The position numbers and the translations under genes were made by a program. 16,649 nt of DNA from Perkinsus olseni (lineage: Eukaryota; Perkinsozoa; Perkinsida; Perkinsidae): the NCBI GenBank assembly GCA_013115135.1, contig JABANP010000802.1, positions 1-16,649 on the forward strand, read 5' to 3'. The notes under the pieces were generated by a model that made no database searches, had not been told where the DNA came from, and saw only the letters and a list, made by a program, of their open reading frames with translations. Positions 8,890 to 16,649 of this stretch are shown here, piece by piece (the first letter of the stretch is position 1; every line of letters starts with the position of its first letter).

Positions 8890-9000
8890 TTTACGAATTC
8901 GGAGACCTTAATATCGAAGAACACAAACAATGACCGTCGAGTTACTCGACTCGAGTTATTAGAGTATAGACTATCGTTGTTATCGGACGAATGAGCATCT
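8890..9000. repeat. Diverged direct repeat, copy 1
   Basis: Shares GAATTCGG, then CAAACxATGACxGTCGxG (8924-8941), then TTATTAxAGTATAGA (8956-8970) with about 9885-9980 in the same order and strand. An extra 14 bp lies between the last two blocks here. No coding meaning seen. Confidence 0.45.
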
Positions 9001-9123
9001 GCATCTCTACAACTCCGACTATAAGTCATCTGTACCACTGAAGTAAAAAATTGTGACAAAATATGGAAAACATTCCGAGATATTCGGGGTTGATTTCTCT
9101 GAACATCTCGATGAACGTTTTAA

Positions 9124-9132
9124 CAATCAGTG
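9124..9132. repeat. Left 9-bp target-site duplication
   Basis: CAATCAGTG, identical to 9610-9618, directly abutting the left end of the inverted-repeat element. Confidence 0.75.
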
Positions 9133-9609
9133 GGAACAATCTCCGGACGGGCGCTAATTTTTCTCTCATCGGCGCTAAACTTCCTCTGCTTGGCGCTATT
9201 TTTTCTCACATTGGCGCTATTCTCTCTAATGTTGGGCAATTCCATTTTTCTGAGGACTTCCGGTATCCTGAGGATATCTTAGGAGCTCGCCTTACACTAC
9301 TGACCTCTCACACTGCGCGGCCTTCGGGTTTTAGGTGAAGGTCGCCCGGAGGGCGACCTGAGTCGGGTTTCGGGTTGACGGGGGTTACGGTCCGCACTCC
9401 CCTAGGTCTTGGTCTTCTTTTTTAACGCCAACCAGCCTTACATCCGAGCTACGAACACGCTCGCTCTACAGCCGTGTTAACTTACTAAACTTCCTTATAT
9501 TTATATACGAGGCCGAAGAAATTAGCGCCAATGTGAGAAAGAATAGCGCCTAGCAGAGAAAGTTTAGCGCCGATGAGAGAAAAATTAGCGCCCGTCCGGA
9601 ATACCTGCC
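9133..9609. mobile_element. Mutator-like non-autonomous element with tandem-repeat termini
   Basis: The two ends, 9133-9233 and 9509-9609, are about 101-bp inverted repeats of equal length. Each begins GG, has eight variable bases, then CCGGACGG, then four units of 21 bp starting GGCGCTA (left 9150-9170, 9171-9191, 9192-9212, 9213-9233; right, inverted, 9572-9592, 9551-9571, 9530-9550, 9509-9529). The outer three units match well between arms, the innermost less so. A perfect 9-bp direct repeat, CAATCAGTG, abuts both ends. A 9-bp target duplication with long terminal inverted repeats is the signature of Mutator-like elements. The 275-bp core has no transposase, so it would need one in trans. 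The core holds a hairpin at 9339-9359. Confidence 0.8.
9339..9359. repeat. Hairpin inside the Mutator-like element
   Basis: AGGTCGCCC and GGGCGACCT form a perfect 9-bp stem around GGA. Confidence 0.8.
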
Positions 9610-9618
9610 CAATCAGTG
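9610..9618. repeat. Right 9-bp target-site duplication
   Basis: CAATCAGTG, matching 9124-9132, directly after the right end of the element. Confidence 0.75.
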
Positions 9619-10186
9619 CTTGAGTCGGAAAAATTTACGCGTTTGAACGTTGTAACCCGCCACATCGTTGGAGGAAATTACGCAGTACCGTTTTATCCCA
9701 ATTTGTAGAACGGTTTACGGAAGAGTTTGGCGTAGATTTAGATGGACTGCACTGACATTTAGTGCGTCGTCATGGTACACTCGCCTCTTACTCGTATGCC
9801 CAGTGGTATAGGAGAAGTACATAGCAGGGTATAGACTCTGTGAGTAGACACGTATATATGACATACTTGACAGAAAACAGATTTGCGGAATTCGGAACGG
9901 GGGGGTTTTTATACCGGATAACTCAAACGATGACAGTCGCGTTATTATAGTATAGATTGTTGAGTGGTGAATCGGATTTTGAGCACAAGCCCTTAACTCC
10001 AGGAGACATGGCCTTGACCACATGACTCTATGAGAAACTCAAGAATCTCCACTCGAGACAAGTCTTTTGTTATCCGGCTGATCATGTGGAATAGATAGAA
10101 TCGGAAAGTCGATGATGAAGCAAGATCTGACAAAATTCTATGAATAGCATAAAAGAACTCAGCTTAACGAAGTCACACGGGAACGT
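9619..10186. other. No gene recognised; diverged repeat copy 2
   Basis: This is the downstream side of the ZZ gene ending at 10187. It holds the second copy of the diverged direct repeat (about 9885-9980, key blocks 9924-9941 and 9942-9956). No open frame with support. Confidence 0.4.
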
Positions 10187-12326
10187 TCATCTCTCAGGCC
10201 CATCATACACCCTGTGCTCAGCCTTGAGAACCTTGTGAGGCTCGACCGCCCACTCCAACTGAAAACACAGGAAGCGGTGACGGACACCATGACCAACACA
10301 GGGAGAGTACCGATTAGGAAAAGAGCAAAGCTGGGGGCTGATCACTTGACACTTACCGAGTCCGAATCGTCGTCATCAATATCGAAATGTCCGACCTGAC
10401 GAGCGAGCCTTCGGATCATCTGTATGACGGGCGGGTGAGTGTTCAGCCGGGAGGCGAGCGAAGCTGCGACACAAACAACATATTCACTTAGAGCTGTGAA
10501 CCTAGCAGGTCTACTGTTCAACGCCAGGCGTAAAGTTCTACTCCTCGTCCTCGCCGATTGAGCCCACGGCAGGGGATTGCGGCTTCCACTGCCCAAAGGC
10601 GCCCTCAGCTGCAGCGCCTCCTTCTGGAGCATCTTCTGGTAGCACGGTTGGCAATACAAGGCGTTACGGCTGTCGGGCGGATCGAACTTCAGTCTGTACC
10701 TACTGCGATTCGTATGGCGTAGGCTGGGACATCTACACCCACCTCGCTCCGTCCTGCGGATGGTTGCCACACATCTTGCAGCTCATCTCCCCAATCGGAG
10801 TTCCCCTAGGCTCCCTGATCTTCAATGACCACAGAGGCACCGCCTTGGCAACCAAGGCGAAGGCATGGTTTTCCTTGTGGCTGGCTTGACCTCCGCTGTG
10901 GTAGCATCGAGAGCAAAGGTCGAACTCCGAGCAGACGATACAGGTGTACCTGATGATATATACGCCCTCCATCAGGCCTCGGTTCTGTTCTACAATTCGA
11001 ATCAAGCCGCGAGATGACCGCGACGCCGAGGGTCGAGAGCGGTTACTCACCTGGCGCCGGTGATCGGGGACCTTTCGCACTCAGCACATGTGCATCCGCG
11101 GTGGACAGCTAGAAAGGGCCTCGGATCCCTCCCTACCGCCATACGCCCAGGCTCCCATATTCTCGAACACTTATAGGCCAACGCTAGGATTCTGTCTTTA
11201 TGGAGGAGGTAACAAGTATCACACAGATTGATGGCAGCGCGCGAGTCGGTCTTGAACCTGGACCGCCGGTAGCGCAGCAGAGGTCGGCAGATCCCCCCAG
11301 GTTACCTTCTAGCGATCGGAACAATGGCGCTGCAGCTATGGCAGAAGAGTGAGAAGTCAATTGCCTTGCCCCTGTCTCGGTAACACGTGCGGTCGGGTAT
11401 GTTATCCGGTATCTCATCCTCGTCAAAGGTGCGGGCAGCCATTGGTGGCAGAGAGGATTGAGCATTCTTCTGGATATCTTCGAACCTGAAAAAATGCGCG
11501 CCCTTGAGGCCCACCGGGAAAGCTTCCCACAGCATGGCTCACTCGAACTTGGGCTGTGCCGTTGGACCAGCCAGCACCCTCAACTTCAGAGCTTGCTGGT
11601 GTAGACTTTCGACAAGACCGCGGTTATCCCACAGACCGTCGAGGGATGGGGAGTAGTCGATGAGCTTGTGGCTTCCGGGATGCCCCTTGCGACAAGCATA
11701 GCATAAATCCACTTGGCCGCAGGTGAAGCAGATGTACCTGATATTAGAAGTTACAGAATTAGGTCAAGCAGACGGTCATGAGAACATTCTCACCATTTTC
11801 CAATGATCGGAAACATCTTGCATCCGTCGCACGTTTGCCAATACGCCGAAGCCAATGGATGGCCGTCAAGAGCCTGCAGTCCATCGCCATCCGACTCGTC
11901 TCTCACGGTCGGGGCCGGCACATCAGGCTCCTTAGACGGGACAACCTTCAGCTTGATCTCAGGGACATGACCAGAGGGATCCTTGACGTCCTCTGATAAC
12001 AGAGTGACCACCGAGTTCTTGAGACTTCTCTGTTCCAGTACGCCACCGTCAGGACGAATGATCTTCCACTCATCCTCACCAAGGAACGGCCATGCCGCGG
12101 AGATCAACCTGAACGGAAGGAACTTTGAGAAACGACCCGTCACTATCGAACGCACAGACGAGGCTTCAGAGAACCCCAAGCGTAATCGTCTGGCCGCTAC
12201 AACTGCAAGAGGGATCCCTGCGGCCCACCCCTTCAAGTGAGCCAGAGTTCTGAACTTCTCGGCTTTCAGTTTGACACGGAGTGACTCTTCTCCATAGTTC
12301 ACTTTGAGGACGTAGTCATCCAGCAT
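10187..12326 (-). CDS. PB1-like plus four ZZ-type zinc-finger protein, downstream paralogue (8 exons)
   Basis: I read eight exons: 12326-12229, 12108-11794, 11737-11543, 11485-11306, 11257-11051, 10949-10743, 10699-10357, 10258-10187, joined by GT-AG introns of 43-120 nt and giving 538 residues. Residues about 4-90 resemble a PB1 domain (YVLKVNYGEESLRVKL at the start, PEIKLKV at the end). ZZ1 is complete: C126, C129, C141, C144, C150, C153, H157, H161. ZZ2 keeps C251, C254, C275, C278 but lacks the central C-x2-C. ZZ3 is complete: C320, C323, C335, C338, C344, C347, H356, H360. ZZ4 keeps C389, C392, C417, C420 only. The C-terminus carries DIDDDDSDS, then 24 residues from the last exon. ZZ fingers bind zinc and usually recognise N-terminal degrons or partner peptides. 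PB1-ZZ order recalls p62/NBR1, but I see no UBA or FW domain. The ATG at 12326 is the first in frame. An upstream exon (ATG at 12499) spliced by a weak donor is possible. Confidence 0.75.
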
Positions 12327-12883
12327 CACTCCAAGGGAACGAGAGGCTGACACGGAAAGCAATACTCCAGCACTCAGGAGTAGTGTGCAGGGGTGACGGC
12401 GAGAACGATCAACAGACTCACTCTGTCATCCAATGCCTCATCGGCCCAGAACGCCTGTCCATCTTTTTGACCACAAGGATGATTCCAGGCGCGCGACATG
12501 TCTCCAGACTCTCACGCTAGCTTGATGTGGAGGCAGATGCTGGGAGAACGAAAAATAGGATTATCTAAGAGTTCAAATCGCCTAGCAGCATGCACTTCAA
12601 CCAATTGACAAAGACAACACAAAAAGAAGAGCATTGGAGGACAGCGACAAAGCAATAAAGGTTTAGAGTGGTAAGAGAAGCTAGCAATAGCCAAGAGGCT
12701 ATTGTGATGGGGGATACAGCAAAGTACGGTGGTGTGGCTTAGCTACTCTTGGTGGCTCGTCAGCCCATAAAACCTGAAGAGGACCACAGTGACTCCTACT
12801 GTAGATGAGTAGCGGCCCAGACGCTCACCGGGTTAGGAGCATGGTCCGCCTCGGAAGGATAGGGATCCTGGCCCTTCAACTGC
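12327..12883. other. Intergenic region between the two ZZ genes
   Basis: 557 bp from the stop of the upstream paralogue to the ATG of the downstream one, so it should hold the promoter of the latter. A minus-strand ATG at 12499 opens 26 codons up to a good GTGAGT donor at 12421, but that donor leads to a stop. Only a weaker donor (GTCTGT at 12417) with the acceptor at 12347 would join it in frame to the PB1 exon. A frame with a hydrophobic start (MLFFLCCLCQL) also lies near 12630 and is most likely chance. Confidence 0.4.
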
Positions 12884-14734
12884 CTATCGAGCGGCTCCAT
12901 CAGCCACGAGCTTGCTAACGAATCTGGGATGCAACAACGAAGGATCAATCACATCAAAGCCCTCGCAACTCCTACTTTCCAGAGCTTCCAATTTTTTCTG
13001 GCGTATCTTGAAGGCCCCTCTGTTAACAGGATAGTACTGGGCATTGTACGGTCCCCGTACACATAACGCCTCGAACCGAAGTCCTTCGCGGTAGCAAGGC
13101 AGACAGTAGTGGGAATCTGGTAATGCTACTGTGCTGTAACTGAGTAAAGCGAAAGAGATTGCTGCAAACGGCTGCTGGAGTACTCCCCGAAGCCCACTGG
13201 CTTACGTAGCGCCTCCAATAGGGAGCTGACCACACCTTTCACAAGGTATGGTGCTCATCAGCGTGCCCTTGGGCTCTCTTATCTGCACCGTCCATACCTT
13301 GATGGGCTCAACCACCAGAGTGAAGAGATGAGTCTTTCTATGGTTGGCATTGGCCTTCTCATTGTAGCAGCCTTCGCACAGATCATGCTCCGTACAGAAG
13401 TCGCAGTGGTACCTGCGAAGTGGACCGCATAAATGACGACGGGAAAGCAGCAATTCCTATTGCCGCTTATATAAGCTCCACTAAGGAGGGTCCGACGCAC
13501 CACTACGAACTAACTTGAGAACTCTAATTCATCCGAGAACGCTCCCACAGCATCACTTCCCCCTGCTCACCTCCGTCCTAGGATTGGACACATTCCGCAC
13601 TCCCCGCAGGTAACACCATAGTGGGCTGGCCGCCAGGGACCCTTCCCGGCTGGATTCCAAGCTCCCGCCAGCAGCACCCTAGAGCATTTATAGGCTATCT
13701 TCAGGATATCATCCTCCCACAGGATGAAGCAGGCATCGCACAAGTTGATATTCCCTCGGCCGTCACACTGGAATCTGACATGTCGGTCCAGTCGAGCCGA
13801 GCCAAGTCGGAAACTCACTTCCGCATTCTAGGAGCTGACGCCCTGCAAGCATGGCAGTACGGCCTGTAGCACAGTAAGGCCTTCCCATCATCCCACAGGG
13901 TGGAGGCGATCGCTTCATGATGCGACTCCGATTTGGAGAAGACCTCAGCAACCATCGAAGGAAGTGGGTTCTCCCCGACTTGAATAGAATCGAAACTGAG
14001 GCGAATACGAAGCTGAAAGCTGCCAGCCTCCAGAGCCCTCAATCACTTCACTATGTCCCCTGACCATGGTCGGTGCCTCTCTCTGAGAATGGCCATCATA
14101 TCTTGCGCGTTCTGCTTGAGGAACTTCCCTTCCCATACCCCATCAAAGGACAAAGTTAGTGGTGCTATGGTATGGGTCTTATCATGATCATCAAAACACC
14201 ATGCACAGAGCACCCCCGAAGGGCAGGTCGTGCAGTTGAAACTGACGAAACCCAGTTGCCCTGTTCACGACGCAGTCGCGCTTACCTCCGTCCCACAATA
14301 GGGAACATCTGACAGCCCTCACAGCTCTGCAAGTGAATGGAAGCCGGCTTATGACCATCCATTGGTTGAGGTTTATTCTTCGAACTCGAAGATACTTTCG
14401 GCGTCTGCGACACCGTGACACGAAGCTTCAACCGAGGAAACATGTACACCAGGTCAGCGAGCCCTTCCGAGAGCAGACCCGAAGTGAGGTAGTCACGTGC
14501 CCAGGTGTCTAGGTCTTGACCGCCACGGAAAGCCACCTTGTAGGGGATCGACTTCAGACTCGGCCATGCCTCCTGTATCAACCTGAGACAGGAAAAGCAT
14601 GTTCCGATTCTTAACAGGGCTGCTTGTTACCTGTGGAGCTCTCCAACACTGTGAACTGTTCTTTCCGGGCACCTACACTGGAGGGACTCCTTCCCATAGA
14701 CGAGCTTAGCGATGAAGAAGGCATCCTCTTTCAT
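12884..14734 (-). CDS. PB1-like plus four ZZ-type zinc-finger protein, upstream paralogue (7 exons)
   Basis: Exons as read: 14734-14631, 14582-14286, 14241-14052, 14012-13819, 13774-13571, 13412-13206, 13139-12884, giving 483 residues. Residues about 5-92 are PB1-like (FFIAKLVYGKESL to LKLRVTV). ZZ1 is complete: C122, C125, C137, C140, C146, C149, H153, H157. ZZ2 has C250, C253, C265, C274, C277, but Arg268 replaces one ligand. ZZ3 is a textbook finger: C318, C321, C333, C336, C342, C345, H354, H358. ZZ4 keeps C387, C390, C411, C414 only. Exon order and phases match the paralogue at 10187-12326. Sequence agreement is clear in ZZ2-ZZ3 (NLCD.C, YKCSR, DLC..CY, IREP.GT) and weak in PB1. Uncertain points: an in-frame ATG at 14797 would add 21 residues; and intron 3 must remove the TGA at 14045-14043, by either a 39-nt intron (14051-14013) or a 45-nt one using GTCAGG with the nearer CAG. 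If neither is used, the protein ends after ZZ1. Confidence 0.7.
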
Positions 14735-15482
14735 ATGGAAAGGAAACGGAGAGAAAGACCTGGACCGTAGGACTTGTTGCAGAGCAGCAAGCGACATCCT
14801 CTCCGACTCAACACGATGCGAGCGTGTGGGAAGCTCCGGGAAATAGGCCAACAGCGCTGATAAGCGTCCACCAATCGAAGCTCGGTCTCGTACGTACTTC
14901 TTCGATAAAGTGGATTTCGTTCGGAACAACTGATGGTTTTACTCATAATAAACATGGTTAAACGATAACTCGACAAAGGCGCAAGTAAAGAGAAATTAGC
15001 CGACTCGTTGAGTAAAAAGTCTTGACAATACGCGATTGGATGATACTCAATAGGTTGTTGATAAAGGACCGAATCCGACCAGGATTGGTTCACTCGAGGA
15101 CTTCCTGGAATATCTCCGATTCAAAACCGTTGAGCCGTATCCTACCCCTCAGACGCTAAGAAAAACGAGTGCTGTCAGCCGATAACTGAGGGAGTGCTAT
15201 CAAAGACGTAGGTTGCAGAGGAGGCAGGATGAGGACAATGGAGGCGGGAAGACAGTGACGTCGTCACCACGTGTCACAGTGGGTGCAAACTTGCGGACGC
15301 AGTCTATCTGGAACTTGGTGGAGGTCGCCCGCCAGACTTCTAGGATCTAGAAGTCACTGGTAGAGGTGCACTCCGTCGTACATCGATGGAGGGCCGGTGG
15401 CGATAGGGGATTGCCTCGAGTGGGGGCATGATCTACGACCCTAGGTTCGGGTCAAGATCTCCCATTCTCTAGCGTCACCCCC
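14735..15482. other. Upstream region of the ZZ gene pair; no other gene recognised
   Basis: The ZZ frame stays open upstream to a TAA at about 14941, and a CAG acceptor at 14932-14930 could join an earlier exon. A second minus-strand frame (14731-15093) overlaps it and has no family signal. A hairpin sits at 15335-15355. Confidence 0.4.
15335..15355. repeat. 9-bp stem hairpin
   Basis: GACTTCTAG and CTAGAAGTC around GAT. Confidence 0.75.
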
Positions 15483-15965
15483 GGTGTCACGCCGGTTGTA
15501 CCCATGGTTGTCTCCCGATGTACTTTTTCCATAAATGTCCTGTTCCTTCGTGTCCGACACGGCGTGTCGGCGTAGCAAATGCTGCGGTTGGGGATCTATG
15601 ATCTTTACGGCCCGTATGCAAACTATCTGCCATTGTCTTTCCAGTTGCCTCACTCGGGCAGGGTAGTTATGTCGTTCAATTGCTATGACCAGTGCGCAAG
15701 GGTGGCGCCCAAGTTTATGCGTGCGAGCTAGCCCGGACAGTGCGGCGCGATCGATTATTCGGTAGCGGGAAAGAGACCGAACTGGATAGATTATTGTTGC
15801 CTTTCCGTCACATCGGCTACAAGTTTCGAGTTGCACATAACGTCCTTTACGCTATTTTTCTCAGCTCTCTCTGGGGCACATAACGGACCCTCCTGAATCA
15901 ATTCATTTGCTCGTGGGCGCTCCTTCATCTTTGAAAGCTACTTTTTCTACAACTCCACTCTCCCA
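15483..15965 (+). repeat. Conserved 5' flank of secreted-protein gene C
   Basis: Matches 74-568 upstream of copy A in direct orientation and ends at the same position relative to the start codon. It differs by substitutions and short indels. See the entry at 74 for shared blocks. The spacing to the ATG is similar, which suggests shared promoter and leader elements. Confidence 0.7.
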
Positions 15966-16649
15966 ATGGTGAAAACCGTCGCGACTTGGCTCATAATCCC
16001 CACTCTAGCTCTGGTGACTGCAAGCGCTCAATTCATTGGAGAATACTTCGCGTCTACGTCGTCCTTTTCCATACGAGCTTCTGTGTCTGCTGGTTCCGTC
16101 GAATTAGAGTTCGAGCGGGCTGGCGAGGCAGACGGGCTCGCGTGGGATTTTGATCTCCAAGGAGGTCCTGGTGATTACTCTGTTGATCATTCAGACTTCG
16201 GCCCCTTCAAGGGGTTGATCGCTCAAACTTTTCCGGGCGTCCAGATAAGAGATGACGACTTGAAACATCTGGCTCCGTACGACGAGATCTTTTTCAAGAC
16301 TTTAATCGAAGGGGAAGAGGTATTCTTTCTCAGAAAGGCCCTTCCTCTGAGACCGGGTACATACCACTTTGACGACGGTGGCATGCAAGTGACCTTGGAG
16401 GTGGATACTGGGAATATTCCAAGCGTCTTTCTGAACTTCAGATGTCGAGATGTTGCTCGCGGAGAACGATTCGGTGATTTTGAGGACGGCGAGAGAACCA
16501 ACATTCAGTTTTTAAAGGGCGCTAATGCAGACTACGCAAGCTTCATCCGCGATGTGGCGGAAAGTTGTCCAGGATCTGACCTGCCAACGGAGGGTACTCC
16601 TTCCTTTTATGTATTCTCAGCTACAATACATAGAGTCTACCTGCATCTG
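15966..16649 (+). CDS. Putative secreted protein, copy C (3' end beyond the window)
   Basis: The frame is open for 228 codons from the ATG at 15966 to the window edge, with no stop. Residues 1-21 form a signal-peptide-like start (Lys3, WLIIPTLALV, then TASA before Gln22), parallel to copy A. The body aligns with copy A through YDEIFF, EGEEVFFLRKAL and FIRDVAESCPGSDLPTEGTPSF, and then continues in the frame copy A has lost (VFSAT..VYL). Two cysteines are shared with copy A. The family is unknown to me. There are no predicted membrane segments after the signal, so a soluble secreted or vacuolar-lumen protein is the simplest reading. It serves as the reference for judging the copy A frameshift. 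Confidence 0.7.
   Translation, partial: MVKTVATWLIIPTLALVTASAQFIGEYFASTSSFSIRASVSAGSVELEFERAGEADGLAWDFDLQGGPGDYSVDHSDFGPFKGLIAQTFPGVQIRDDDLKHLAPYDEIFFKTLIEGEEVFFLRKALPLRPGTYHFDDGGMQVTLEVDTGNIPSVFLNFRCRDVARGERFGDFEDGERTNIQFLKGANADYASFIRDVAESCPGSDLPTEGTPSFYVFSATIHRVYLHL

Larger units (their letters stand above)
7025..9132. other. No gene recognised
   Basis: About 2.1 kb in which I see no conserved protein motif, no RNA gene and no long frame with believable composition. It contains the second 23-nt hairpin repeat (7700-7740), a short palindrome at 7467-7481, and one member of a diverged direct repeat (about 8890-9000). It may be decayed transposon sequence or intergenic DNA. Confidence 0.45.

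Noticed and set aside
9063..9338. 91-codon plus-strand frame with repeated ALIFSHIGA-like segments
   Set aside because: The protein repeat is only a translation of the 21-bp units in the transposon terminus (21 is a multiple of three).
12109..12228. Reading through the first intron of the downstream ZZ gene
   Set aside because: The 120-nt intron is in frame without stops, so retention is possible. The paralogue has an intron at the same place and phase followed by the same L-I-x-x-A-W-P residues, which favours splicing.
12180..12326. Possible LC3-interacting motif (GEDEWKII) in the downstream ZZ protein
   Set aside because: It fits the short acidic-W-x-x-I pattern, but it falls within the PB1-like region where a core strand is expected, so it is probably buried. 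Encoded just after the first intron, near 12070.
12512..12694. Minus-strand frame with a hydrophobic, signal-like stretch between the ZZ genes
   Set aside because: Short, no partner copy at the other paralogue, and not joinable in frame to the PB1 exon with good splice sites.
14731..15093. 120-codon minus-strand frame upstream of the ZZ pair
   Set aside because: Overlaps the first PB1 exon in another frame, has no motif, and its frame cannot lead into the ZZ exons without an unsupported intron.
15441..15836. 131-codon minus-strand frame
   Set aside because: Antisense to the conserved 5' flank of gene C; the equivalent frame is not kept upstream of copy A.

Overview
The window looks like nuclear DNA of a eukaryotic protist. 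The best support is two minus-strand genes whose conserved zinc fingers only become readable after short GT-AG introns (about 39 to 158 nt) are removed. A lineage-specific family of signal-peptide proteins, a 5'-truncated LINE carrying RNase H, and two small inverted-repeat transposons also fit a repeat-bearing eukaryotic genome. The style (compact introns, tandem families of unknown secreted proteins) reminds me of Perkinsus-type alveolates. That is an inference from impression, not a database match.

Layout. (1) 1-3410: a secreted-protein gene (copy A, plus strand, C-terminal frame broken by a 2-nt length difference), its long 3' flank, and an orphan second copy of that 3' flank (copy B). 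(2) 3767-4235: a 469-bp MITE with perfect 18-bp terminal inverted repeats. (3) 4236-5205: no recognised gene, several hairpins. (4) 5206-7024: the 3' end of a non-LTR retrotransposon on the minus strand (RNase H, C-terminal Cys/His knuckle, A-rich tail) carrying a head-to-tail 585-bp duplication. (5) 7025-10186: no recognised gene, but holding a 477-bp Mutator-like non-autonomous element at 9133-9609, flanked by 9-bp target-site duplications, whose termini are built from 21-bp tandem units. (6) 10187-14734 (possibly to 14797): two tandem, diverged paralogous genes on the minus strand. Each encodes an N-terminal PB1-like region followed by four ZZ-type zinc-finger modules, ZZ1 and ZZ3 intact, ZZ2 and ZZ4 degenerate. 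(7) 15483-16649: a third member of the secreted family (copy C), complete at its 5' end and cut by the window edge.

The main discovery candidate is the tandem PB1 plus multi-ZZ pair. PB1 followed by ZZ is the arrangement of the selective-autophagy receptors p62 and NBR1, but here with four ZZ positions, each split by a phase-2 intron at the same place. I saw no UBA or FW domain. The secreted family brackets the whole interval in direct orientation. The region between is where transposons and the paired ZZ genes lie, so this looks like an accessory, duplication-prone neighbourhood. All exon boundaries are by eye, from splice consensus, reading phase and agreement between the two paralogues.
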